Shown piece by piece: positions 9,401-17,839 of a stretch of 64,000 bases of DNA. The position numbers and the translations under genes were made by a program. Below the pieces are notes generated by a model that was given only the letters and a program-made list of their open reading frames with translations, was not told the DNA's origin and did no database searches. The stretch's first letter is position 1, and the number at the start of each line of letters is the position of its first letter. Origin of the DNA: Ceratopteris richardii (Eukaryota > Streptophyta > Polypodiopsida > Polypodiales > Pteridaceae); the NCBI GenBank assembly GCA_020310875.1, contig CM035437.1, positions 51,092,027-51,156,026 of the forward strand, given 5' to 3'.

Positions 9401-10786
9401 CATCGACCTGCAGCATAAGTCGATGCCTGGCATCGACCTCGTGGCATATGTCGATGCCAGGCATCGACTTTCAGTAGAAAGTCGATGCCTGGCATCTACC
9501 CCCACATGAAATCGATGCCATTCATCGCTTCCTTATGTTCTGCTTGCTGTATTCAAGAGCTCATTTAGTTGTCTTTCCACTTTTTTCTGCAGAAACCAAA
9601 GAAAAGTAAGTCTGCGGAGTTACTAGATGATTGCCCCCCTGCATTCCTGGCTCACATTCAAAGAGCAAGGCATGAGAAATCTAGGCTGAAAGCCAAGGAG
9701 ATGGATTTTGATGATGAACCTGATCTGAAATGTTTCTCCAATCCCCTAGACCCCCTTAGGCCTGTATATTACAATGTATTCTGTAGTGATGTAAATAATA
9801 TTTGTTCTGTTGTGCCTAGAAAACATTTCTCCCTTCTCATAGCGGACATACCCTATGGATTTAGGATGTTGGGATCAGTTAATGATGATGAACCCTTCAA
9901 ACACCCTCAGATTCGGAAGATGGTCACTGATTTTGCAGAGTTGACTATGTCTCCTCTTTGGAGGATAGTAATTTTCCATAGCAGAGACCAGTCCTTCTCT
10001 GTTTCAACTGCTCTGAAGGCAAGATGTCATGCTGTGGAGTGCCTCACGTGGTAAGTAATCTTCTTTCTATCTCCGTGGCTTTAATGATGCTCTCTGTGAC
10101 TCATAGTTCTTGTTTGCAGGGTGAAGACAAATGTAAATCACACTCCTTTGCATAGGTTTGTGAGCTCCACTGAATGCATTACAGTTGGCTATTATGATGA
10201 AGTAAGCAAAAGGAGAGTCAGGGAGCATTGCAATGAGAATGGGATCTCAAATGTGCTCATGTTCCCAGTCGTTACCAAGAAACTTCGTCATGTAGCTGGG
10301 GACATGACATTGGTTAACCCCTATCAGAAGCCACAAAAACTCATAATGAGATTGCTTCAGCTATTCTCCAATGATGATGACTGGGTCCTAGACCTTTTTT
10401 CGGGCACAGGTAATTTCAATTTTCACAATTTTCATTAGTCATGGTTGATTGACACCTCTAAGTGGTTTTCTGCTGTTTCAGGAACGACTCTGGCTTGCTC
10501 CTTAAAGATGTTCAGGCACTGCATAGCTGTGGAGAAGGATGATGCTCAAGTGAGCTTTATTAGAATGAGAATCAATGGGCTGAATGAATGCCCAGATGAA
10601 GACCAAGAGGTTGGAAGGAAGCACATTGCAGACACGGAGAGATTCCAACCGGCTTCAAGGGAGCCTGTTCCCCCACTTGCAGATGAACCGGGGGACATGG
10701 CTGACCTTGAAGAGCCAATCTTGGGGCAAGAGAGGCAGGATATGTGTTCTAATGTTCCAGAGTCCAGAGGATCCCAATATCCTTGA
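6484..10786 (+). CDS. ParB/Srx-like domain fused to beta-class DNA methyltransferase (six exons, one in-frame TAG)
   Basis: Exons inferred from GT-AG borders and phase: 6484-6557, 7299-8981, 9066-9204, 9593-10050, 10120-10409, 10482-10786. They total 2,949 nt (983 codons with the stop), and every junction keeps the frame. Domain order: a short basic N-terminus with a likely nuclear signal (KRDAESKSERPFKKLKV, about residues 24-40), a central region, an acidic/serine linker, a ParB-like module (about 293-460), and a C-terminal methyltransferase (about 640-950). The methyltransferase motif order (DIPYG motif IV, then NPYQKP, then DLFSGTG motif I) is that of the permuted beta class, typical of bacterial N4-cytosine and N6-adenine enzymes. 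A TAG at 8383-8385 (codon 387) interrupts the ParB signature, so this copy is either a nonsense allele or a pseudogene; everything downstream stays in frame. It lies inside the 9.3-kb transposon, divergent from the transposase-like gene. Introns 1 and 3 contain the palindrome arrays. DNA modification of the element or host is the inferred role; the methylated base cannot be decided from sequence. Confidence 0.82.
6681..7245. repeat. Palindrome array 1 (about 18 units, about 31-bp period) in intron 1
   Basis: Each unit is a near-perfect 23-bp palindrome made of AAGTCGATGCC, a central A or T, and GGCATCGACTT, separated by about 8-bp spacers. Most units match the consensus fully; variants change one or two bases (for example CTAGG, CAAGG or CTATG at the centre). 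The centre is CCWGG and each arm contains TCGA. The spacers are not random: they are arranged as inverted copies around about 6831 and about 7157, so the array forms two larger palindromes of about 205 and 143 bp. The array lies wholly within intron 1 (6558-7298), between donor GTAGGC and acceptor CCTTCAG. Confidence 0.95.
7299..8981 (+). CDS. Exon 2 of the methyltransferase gene: central region and ParB-like module
   Basis: The exon opens after acceptor CGCCTTCAG and closes at donor AA|GTATGT. The first part (MTNLEWCLQYVEEKNAVLL, then a Cys-containing stretch FLCPECCVPD) is unfamiliar. A lysine-rich and SSDSSSSS segment follows. From residue about 293 the chain reads like a ParB/Srx fold: KKGQLFHLPINIIHRPPI (entry strand), LKKKM and VVPFLVMVDP (the 'ask what to bind' helix and strand), YYVIGGSHSAEARR (equivalent of the G-x-H/R-R ParB box) and LTTEEAKLLAWDHNND (equivalent of the L-x-x-x-E-A...A-x-x-N box). 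The TAG at 8383-8385 falls right after EARR. One C-to-T change from CAG (Gln) would explain it, and the next codons continue the family pattern. The ParB assignment rests on motif order, not on a search. Confidence 0.72.
9296..9530. repeat. Palindrome array 2 (about 8 units) in intron 3
   Basis: Eight copies of the same palindrome as array 1, at a period of about 30-31 bp, lie within intron 3 (9205-9592). Most have centre CCTGG; several right arms end CGACCT instead of CGACTT. The last unit (CCATTCATCG) is decayed. The exon on either side has no trace of the repeat. Confidence 0.94.
9593..10786 (+). CDS. Exons 4-6: beta-class DNA methyltransferase domain
   Basis: Exon 4 (9593-10050) carries LLIADIPYGF, the catalytic motif IV (D/N/S-P-P-Y class; here D717-I-P-Y720). 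Exon 5 (10120-10409) carries NPYQKP (851-856), resembling the motif X lead-in, and DDWVLDLFSGTG (motif I, D876), the S-adenosylmethionine-binding loop, which is split by intron 5 after the first G of the Gly codon. Exon 6 (10482-10786) continues TTLACSLKMFRHCIAVEKDD, where E/K-D mark the ribose-binding acidic position. Order IV to X to I defines the permuted beta group. Introns are 69 and 72 bp, short and clean. The key residues are all present, so the domain itself looks undamaged; only the upstream TAG would prevent its production. It ends in an acidic, Pro-rich tail. Confidence 0.85.
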
Positions 10787-11448
10787 GCCTGAGGAAAGCT
10801 ATGATCAGCTTCTATTGTAGATTCATATTACTCTTGTACTTACACAGGAAATGTAAAACATCATTTTAATATAAATATAATGTCGAGTTCTGCTTCCACT
10901 TTGTGTTCAACTTGATTTATCTTGAGCATTTCTCTGATCATGTGTGAATGTTTCTTAGTATAATTTTGTTGATTATTATCTTCTCTTAGGAATGCTTTTG
11001 TGAAATGTATTTCATATTCTGTGAATATGGCCATGCATTCAATGAGGATCTTAACCATACAAAGGGGATGATCTTAATTGCCTTGTTAAAATGTTCCGAT
11101 TTTTGCAACACATGTACTCTAATTTTCGAGTAACTTTTAATCAGCTATAATCTGTGCTTGTTGAGGTTATGGATGTAAGGAAGGAGCTTCCCGAACTCTT
11201 ACTTGTACCTTAAACACTAATCTATTGTCAAAGATCATGATGTGGGATTCTTGATCGGCTGAACAACTAGTTTTCATGGCAACAAGAATTTTATTATATC
11301 TATCTTGACTACTTGGGATATGAGATCAAGGTTCTAGTGACAATCTTTACAAGCAAGAACAAGTGATGCTTTCTAGATATTGTAAAATGCTCACTTTATT
11401 GCTTGATATAATGGTCTTTAGGTAAAAAGGAAAAGAGAACATGTCTTT
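10787..11448 (+). other. 3' UTR and right subterminal region of the transposon
   Basis: After the TGA at 10784-10786 an AT-rich stretch with AATATAAATATAATG (about 10868-10882) could serve polyadenylation. The remaining roughly 550 bp up to the right TIR hold no convincing ORF or repeat apart from GGTAAAAAGGAAAAGAGAAC at 11421-11440, a weak echo of the left subterminal motif. Confidence 0.5.
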
Positions 11449-11474
11449 GTTCTCCTTTGTTGTGACTCAGTGTT
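11449..11474 (-). repeat. Right terminal inverted repeat of the DNA transposon
   Basis: On the minus strand it reads AACA, CT, GAGTC, AC, AACAAA, G, GAGAAC, matching the left TIR at 21 of 26 positions. TGAT follows at 11475-11478 and repeats the copia bases at 2127-2130. Confidence 0.85.
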
Positions 11475-13982
11475 TGATGATTTTTCTAGGCATGCATTGG
11501 TATATCCATTGAAGGCAAAGTCTGAAGTGTTCATGTGCTTCAAACGGTTTTTGGTTTTGGCTGAAAATCTGTTAGCATGTAAAATGGGCACCCTCCATTC
11601 AGATTGAGGGGGGGAATATATGTCTTCTGATTTTAATGCATTTCTGGCTGAATGTAGGATAAAACACCAGTGTACAGTGCCATATACACCTCAACAGAAT
11701 GGAGTTGTTGAACGAAAGAACAGGTCACTCATGGAGATGGCGAGGTGTATGGTCAAGAGTCAGGCTTTACCACATAGTTTCAGGCTTGAGGCTCTGATAT
11801 GTGCAGCATATGTACTTAACAGGTGTCCCACTAAAGCGATGCAATCTTTCACTCCATATGAGGCTTGGCATAATCGCAAGCCATCTGTTGCTCATCTGCT
11901 TGTTTTTGGTTGTTTGGCATATGCATTAGTGCCTGAACAACATCGTAGAAAATTGGATGATAAAGCAGTAAAATGTATTTTTGTTGGGTACAGTTCTAAA
12001 AGTAAAGGCTATCGTCTATATCATCCACATACTAAATGCATTCTGGTTAGCTGTGATGTTGTTTTTGTGGAAGATGCTATTCAGCCATTGCTTTCATGTA
12101 CTAAGGAGACATCTGTTAGCTCCAAAGACATGTATGATACTTTGCTGCCTCTTTTTATAGGTGGACAGTCTAGTGCTTGTCCCAATGAGGCAACTTCTCA
12201 GCCTTTGCAAGTTTCATGTGATGATGCAGATCATTCCATTTCTGATGCAGATTTACACGATGCACTAGTTGATGAGAGAGCTGATATTGAGCAAGCAAAA
12301 ACTATGCCAAAATGGCTGGCGCAGACTTTGCGTGACAGCAAATTAGATGCACCTCTATCATATCATACTTGTTCAGGCTCTCATAGTGCCACCTTTGCAT
12401 CAGATTGCTATGCTATGGCTGCATCTAGTCTCTGTGATGAGAATGAGCTTGTTTCGTTTGATGAAGCACAAAATTCAAAAAATTGGATGGCTGCTATGCA
12501 ATCTGAATATGATGCTATAATGAAGAATGGTACTTGGTCTTTATGTGACTTCCTCCTGGCAAGAAGGCCATTGGCACTAAGTGGGTATACAAGCTAAAGC
12601 GTAAACCGGATGGTACAATTGACAGGTATAAGGCTAGGCTTGTTGCAAAGGGTTATGCATAGGAAAGAGGCATTGATTTTGATGAGACCTTTGCACCTAC
12701 ATATCGTATGACTACTGTTCGGAGCATTTGTGCACTTGCAGCTCATCATGGTTGGAATGTACATCAGTTGGACATTAAAAATGCATTTCTGAATGGTGAC
12801 TTGCATGAAGAAGTGTATGTTTTTCAGCCCAGTGGCTTTGTTCAGAAAGGGCATGAAAACCATGTGTGCAGGTTAAAGAAGGCATTATATGATTTAAAGC
12901 AAGCACCACGTGCTTGGTATGAGAAGATACACGCCTATTTGATTGCACATGGTTTTGAGAATAGTCCAACTGAAAGCACCTTATATATTAAGCGTGTTAA
13001 TGATGTACTTCTGATCATTGTGGTTTATGTTGATGACATGCTGCTCAGTGGTCCTCATGAGAGGCATATTGCTGATTTTAAGGCTGATTTGCATGCCTCA
13101 TTTGAGATGTCTGATTTGGGGCACTTGCATTACTATTTGGGCATCCAGTTTATGCAAGTTGATGGTGGAATGGCTTTGTTTGAAACGAAATATATTGACA
13201 CATTATTGCAATGTTTTGGCCTTGAAGACTGTAAGCCTATTTCCACTCCTATGGAGACAGGTTTACGATTGAGTCTTCATGATGCTAGAAATGCATTTGA
13301 TGCTGTTCTCTATCAGAAGGATGTTGGATGCTTGATTTACTTATGCATTACTTGACCGGATATTCAGTTTGCTATCTCATAGATGAGCAGATTTATGCAT
13401 TTCCCAGGAGTCAAGCATTGGTAAGTGGTTAAGTGCATCTTTTGCTACTTGAGTGGTACTCGTATACTTGGGTTGTTTTACCCCGAGGGGGGATCACTAC
13501 CGCTAGATTCACATGCTTTTTCTCACTCTAAATGGGCTGGTTGCTATGACACTCGTGTGTCCACTAGTGGCTTTTGCTTCATGCTTGGTAGCTCATGTAT
13601 ATCTTGGTTGAGTAAGAAGTAGCCTACTGTGGCCACTTCTAGTTGTGAGGCTGAGTATAGGGCACCTTTCACAGCCACTGTTGAGTGTGTGTGGCTTAGA
13701 CGCCTTATGGCTAATTTGGGCGTTGGTCAGTCTTTTGCCACCACCATCTTCTCTGATAGTTAGAGCGAATTGGCAGTTGCGAGGAACCCTGTGTTCCATG
13801 CGCGCACTAAGCACATTGAGGTGCATTATCACTATGTCAGGGAGATGTTCTCTGTTGGGGAGACCAACTTGGCATATGTGCCCACGCAGGAGAACATTGC
13901 AGGCCTTTTCACGAAGGCTCTACCTAAGGAGAAGTTTGAAGCTTTCTGCAAAGCTTTGGGCTTACTTCCTTTTGTGGAGTGA
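11475..13982 (+). pseudogene. Copia A1 integrase core, reverse transcriptase and RNase H (degraded, right part)
   Basis: The frame continues the integrase from the point where it broke at 2130 (DDFSRHALVYPL), reaching the second catalytic Asp region (LHSD, followed by a stop) and the QQNGVVERKN segment that holds the catalytic Glu. The reverse transcriptase has LDIKNAFLNGDL, LKQAPRAWYEK and the active site YVDDMLL (about 13027-13047). RNase H follows, with CEAEYRA, and ends LPFVE before a TGA at 13980. There are stops at several places (TAG for Gln in GYA*ERG near 12660, others near 13353, 13619 and 13761) and a one-base deletion near 12552 relative to the copia A2 copy. The fragment is therefore non-coding in practice. 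Confidence 0.92.
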
Positions 13983-14056
13983 TTTCCACATAGCTTGGCA
14001 CTTCCTTATACATGAGTGCCAGCTCCTTGTTCACCGCATCACTCCCAGGGTGGATT

Positions 14057-14286
14057 TGTTGATATATTTAGGTAGTGATGTGTGTGAACACACTAGGATT
14101 GTTGGGGCACTTTTTTCCCTCTTTAGAAAGTTTTTTTCCCCCGGCTTGTATATATGCATATTGCCCTAATGGGATACTTATCTTTGTACATTCTCTAGGA
14201 ATACATTCAGTTTTGTGTGTTGTGCTCCAAGCTTCTTCTCCTTCCTTGTGTTGTTCGCGTGCATTTGCAGATGTCAATCTCCAACA
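14057..14286 (+). repeat. 3' LTR of copia A1 (230 bp)
   Basis: It starts TGTTGATATATTTAGG after a short purine tract and ends CTCCAACA, the same end as at position 18. LTRs of the same family occur at 46521-46744 (minus) and 56381-56609 (plus). Confidence 0.9.
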
Positions 14287-14318
14287 AAACTTGCTCATCT
14301 ATGAGAAAACAAACTAAA
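14287..14318 (-). pseudogene. Left remnant of an older minus-strand copia fragment
   Basis: Read on the minus strand, these bases continue the family A reverse transcriptase/RNase H junction (compare the CTCATAGATGAGCA segment of copia A1 near 13376-13389). The rest of the fragment resumes at 17002, on the other side of the non-autonomous LTR element. The sequence abuts the copia A1 LTR at 14286, so A1 probably inserted into this older copy. Confidence 0.75.
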
Positions 14319-14589
14319 TGATAGAAACTACTTGATTGATGTGTATGTCTCTCTCTCTCTCTCTCTCTCCTCCCATACATATATACCCTCTTGTACTCTA
14401 AAAATAGAAATGTTTTGGAATAGTTTAGTGTGAACATGTAGCCAGCATGAAACTCTTATTTCCATTACTACTAAGTACCTTAGGGTATCCCCCAAGCTTG
14501 GGACCTTTGCTAGCTGGCCCTTGTCCCTCACACACATGGACTGATCCCTATGGACCAATATCATGATCCCTGTGGATCAATGTCTAACA
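14319..14589 (-). repeat. 3' LTR of the non-autonomous element (271 bp)
   Basis: It matches 16745-17001 along its length, with a longer CT run (about 14345-14368) accounting for part of the size difference. Confidence 0.88.
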
Positions 14590-15212
14590 CTCTCTCCCCC
14601 TTCTAAAGATTGTTGGAGAAGATGGTGGATAGTCTTTAGAGATGAAGTGGTGCTGCAAAACCCTACTTCACACCAACCAAGAATAAGTGGTGAAGAGTGT
14701 ATTAGGCCTCTTTAGCTTCCTAATGATCACAAATAATCACTTATGTGCTTTGGAAAATGATCCACTAATCAATGGATCAAAACAAATGAGTAGGAAGTTG
14801 ATCCAAGATCATAGGCTTGCTATTTTAGTCTCTACACACGTTTAGTAGAATGAACAGTGCTCTCAACCTGCTAGCAATTAGCCAAATTCCTTTTGGTGGT
14901 ATCTAACTAACTTAGATAGCTACCGATCATGAGTTATTTCAATTAAAAAGATGGACTACACATCGAGAATGATGCTTAGCAAGTTACCGGACTTGCTCGA
15001 TATTTTTGGGGTGCTTTACACTACAGACTAGAGAGTAATGATATGAAGATATCTCAAGATTAAGTGAAGCAATAATAATTGAAACTTTGTAGCTATTAAT
15101 TAGATAGTATGGTGATTCCTTAGCACTTTAAATCACATAAAATGATCAACCATGCACTGCGAACAAGCTCTGAGAAGTTCACTATACTGATATCTCTAGG
15201 GACTTCTGGAGT

Positions 15213-15422
15213 TTAATGCTCATCTAGAGAATCTACATCCATCCATGGCAAATCAGGATCATGCACCTCTTCCTCTTTCTTGGAACCCTTGATGTGTGCC
15301 AAGATATCATGAAGAGTGCTCTCTAAATTGATAATCCTATTACTCATGGTTTGAGTGGAATCTGCGGGTTGCTCCTCCAGGAGTGTATCTCTCCTAGAAG
15401 GGGATGGTGGTTCTGTGTCCAT
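15213..15422 (-). CDS. Small gag-like ORF in the non-autonomous element (69 aa)
   Basis: An ATG at 15422 opens a 69-residue hydrophilic peptide with a helical, coiled-coil-like stretch (IINLESTLHDILAHIKGSK) and an acidic end (DLPWMDVDSLDEH). I do not recognise it. Its position a little over 1 kb inside the 5' LTR would suit a residual gag fragment. It could equally be a chance frame. Confidence 0.3.
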   Translation of the reverse strand: MDTEPPSPSRRDTLLEEQPADSTQTMSNRIINLESTLHDILAHIKGSKKEEEVHDPDLPWMDVDSLDEH

Positions 15423-16730
15423 ACTAGATGATGGTGATGGTCAATCATTTTCTTTTAGAATAGTATGCTCTGTATAAACCTAAGTAAATCATTAGGAGTG
15501 AAAAAGAAACAAATCACAAGCCTTTGCTGAATGGAAAATAAAGAAACAAGAAACTTTTATTATGTTTTGTCTTCTTGAATGCATGTGCATACTAATTTTC
15601 TAAAAATTTTGGCAGCATAATGGTGCAATTTTGAAAAGTGGAAAAATTATACCAAATAATCATCAAGCAATTTCCATGATAACAGTGCGGACAAGCACAA
15701 TCTATCTACAAATAGACCAAAGGGGATTACACACCCTGATAAATTTATATGTCTTTCCTCACTAATCTACAAGAAAATACTTATCTGTCCTTGCAAAGAA
15801 GAATACATGCACCATAAACTATGAATCCATGTCTAGACTACACGTATACTCTAAGTACTATGCAAAACTTACATGTCCTATATGTAATATGATGCAAAAA
15901 GAGAGCAACGATGCATATAAATTGACAAGAGACTTATCTAGAGATTCAAAAAATAACTTGTAGGTCTGTGCACATGCTAAAGATAATCCACACTCTGTCA
16001 GAATAGCTTTCCAAGTCTCTCCCAATAAGTGTTGCTTCAAAACCATGTTCAAAAGAGGGCTGTTGAAGATGAATGGGCAAACTCCAAACCCTGAAGATGA
16101 TGGGGTCTAAAGCCAAAATATGGGTTGCAACTACTCACTGGAGAGAGCTCCTAGAGAGCTTGCGAGAACAAGAAAGATCTCCTAATCTGGATATTGGATG
16201 CTGAAGATATGGCTTAATATGTGAAAGGGTATGGTTAGATTTGGCTAGGAGAGGCAAGCTTAAACTATGGAAGCACTTGACGTGTAGCTCTTTGTAGTCC
16301 TCTTTTCAGCCAGAGATGATGTGCTAGCTATAGCTTGATCCCACATGTGACGTAAAATGTGGAGGGAGAGGCCTATATATAATGTGCAGTCTTCTTATTA
16401 CTCTCAACAATAAGAGAAGAAGAACTCTATCATCTCTCTCTCTCATTGATTTTTGTGGGTAGCACCTCACAATGCATGGGCAAGAACGAGACCTTCTGGG
16501 CAGGCGTAGCTGATGGGTAAGAACATGCACGAGTAGGCACATGTGCGTGGTCATGGGGTTGTATATAGAGAGGGGACATATGACTCCTCTCCAATCCTTT
16601 TAATGTCTGCTCATCATCACCAAAAGCTACAGACAACGGTGATCCTAAAAAGCTCCCTCGATGCACGATGATGAAGAAGATGATCCAAACGCAAAAGCAT
16701 GCCAAAAAATACTCATGCCAAGAAGTCTAA

Positions 16731-16743
16731 GCTTTGATACCAA
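16731..16743 (-). other. Primer binding site of the non-autonomous LTR element
   Basis: On the minus strand the bases read TTGGTATCAAAGC, a variant of the initiator-tRNA-Met primer site, directly inside the right-hand LTR. Confidence 0.8.
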
Positions 16744-16744
16744 G

Positions 16745-17001
16745 TGGCAAAAGCTACTTGATTGATTTGTGTGTGTCTCTCCTCCCATCCATATATACCC
16801 TCTTGTACTCTAAAAATAGCAATGTTTTGGAATAGTCTAGTGTGAACATGTAGCCATCATGCAACACTTATTCCCATTAATACTAAGTACCTTAGGGTAT
16901 CCCTTGAGCTTTGGACCTTGGCTAGCTGGCCCTTGTCCCTCGCACACATGGAGTGATCCCTATGGACCAATGTCATGATCCCTGTGGATCAATGTCTGAC
17001 A
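16745..17001 (-). repeat. 5' LTR of the non-autonomous element (257 bp)
   Basis: The direct-repeat partner of 14319-14589. On the minus strand it starts TGTCAGACATTG and ends TTTTGCCA next to the primer site. Confidence 0.88.
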
Positions 17002-17345
17002 CTAAATATCTGGCCAAGTAATGCATAAGTAAATAAAGCATCCACATCCTCTTGATAGAGAATAGCATCAAATGCATCTCCATCATCATGAAGACTCAGC
17101 CGTAAACCTAGTTCCATAGGAGTGGGAATAGGTTTGCAATCTTCAAGGCCAAAATGCTGCAATAATGCATCAATATATTTTGTTTGACACAAAGCTATTC
17201 TGCCATCAAATTGCATAAATTGAATGCCCAAATAATGATTCAAATGCCCCAAATCTGACACCTCAAAGGAGGCATGAAAATCAGCCTTAAAATCAGCCAT
17301 TAGGACCAATGTGCAACATGTCATAAATGTAGACAACAATGATCA
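17002..17345 (-). pseudogene. Older copia fragment: reverse transcriptase/RNase H junction
   Basis: The minus strand encodes SFEVSDLGHLNHYLGIQFMQ and CKPIPTPMELGLRLSLHDD, closely matching the same part of copia A1. The fragment has lost everything upstream, is frameshifted at its right end, and is cut at 17002 by the non-autonomous element, continuing at 14287-14318. Confidence 0.85.
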
Positions 17346-17359
17346 GAAACATATCATTT

Positions 17360-17830
17360 GACATAGAAAAAGAGATGGCATGATCTAGAGAGACAAATGA
17401 CCATGATCAAAATGTAGATCATGGTCCATGGGGGAATACTCTACAATGTATACTTCCACATATTTTCGAGAATGAAAATGTTTCAGAGGGGGAACAATGT
17501 ATATAATAGAATTGAACTAAGCTTTACACATGTCCAAACCCTTGCTTTGAATCGATTCACCCTTTGCCTTGCCACGCAGCTCCCTTGGGTTATTTATTTG
17601 TTTATTTGAACTCCTATGAATAGTTCCTTAAGTTAAATTTATCATAAGGCTTGGAAATCTTAGCGTTGGGAGAAACTTTTCTAAGTGCCACCTTGGGATG
17701 TACATACAAGAGAAAGAGCTCTCATATAGAAACCCTTGTGATTGCATATGAAGCTAAGCCTTTTTTTTTTCAAAAATGGAAGTTCTAGTCTCTCGGACTA
17801 TAATTAAAAAGGACGGTACAAGTGAATGGG
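17360..17830. other. No recognisable feature
   Basis: About 470 bp of AT-rich sequence with no ORF of note, no LTR end and no repeat that I can match elsewhere in the window. Confidence 0.5.
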
Positions 17831-17839
17831 ACTAGTGCC

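Larger units (their letters stand above)
2131..11474. mobile_element. 9.3-kb TIR DNA transposon carrying a DUF7869-like gene and a ParB-methyltransferase gene
   Basis: The boundaries are defined by comparison with the interrupted copia integrase. Left copia sequence ends ...CATTGAT at 2130 and right copia sequence resumes at TGATGATTTTTCT from 11475. TGAT is therefore duplicated at 2127-2130 and 11475-11478; a 5-bp TTGAT duplication is the alternative. The element has 26-bp terminal inverted repeats at 2131-2156 and 11449-11474, both starting AACA and sharing the blocks GAGTC, AACAAA and GAGAAC (21/26 matches). Inside are two divergently transcribed genes: a 916-aa DUF7869-like protein on the minus strand (2586-5336) and a six-exon ParB-like/DNA methyltransferase gene on the plus strand (6484-10786). 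Intron-borne palindrome arrays, a central duplication and left subterminal repeats complete it. The insertion is younger than the copia element. I cannot place it in a named superfamily. The mobility of the cargo gene is inferred from its position between the TIRs. Confidence 0.88.
1..14286 (+). mobile_element. Ty1/copia retrotransposon A1 (5' LTR truncated by window start), split by a DNA transposon
   Basis: The window opens on the last 18 bp of a 5' LTR, followed by a tRNA-iMet primer site. The matching 3' LTR ends at 14286 with the same terminal sequence (AGATGTCAATCTCCAACA). Between them run gag, protease, integrase, reverse transcriptase and RNase H in copia order on the plus strand. The integrase reading frame is interrupted after position 2130 and resumes at 11475, because a 9.3-kb DNA transposon is inserted there. 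Removing that insertion would leave a normal-sized element of about 5 kb. The coding region carries many in-frame stops and at least one frameshift, so this copy is not autonomous. Confidence 0.93.
14319..17001 (-). mobile_element. Non-autonomous LTR retrotransposon with intact ends (2.7 kb)
   Basis: Two direct repeats, 14319-14589 and 16745-17001, start TG and end CA. They flank a 2.15-kb interior and are themselves flanked by the 5-bp target duplication CTAAA (14314-14318 and 17002-17006). A primer site complementary to tRNA-Met (minus strand, TTGGTATCAAAGC, 16731-16743) sits just inside the right LTR, which fixes the minus orientation. The interior has no pol; its only noticeable ORF is a 69-residue gag-like peptide. 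It therefore depends on another element. It is inserted in an old copia fragment. Confidence 0.88.

Noticed and set aside
6681-9530. CRISPR-like array (regular repeats and spacers)
   Set aside because: The spacers are only about 8 bp and recur in inverted order, the repeats are full palindromes, there are no cas genes, and the setting is a plant intron.
9205-9592. Palindrome array 2 as part of the coding sequence
   Set aside because: Splicing 9204 to 9593 keeps phase 0 with good GTAGGT and CTGCAG sites. Reading through the array meets stops and breaks the domain continuity.
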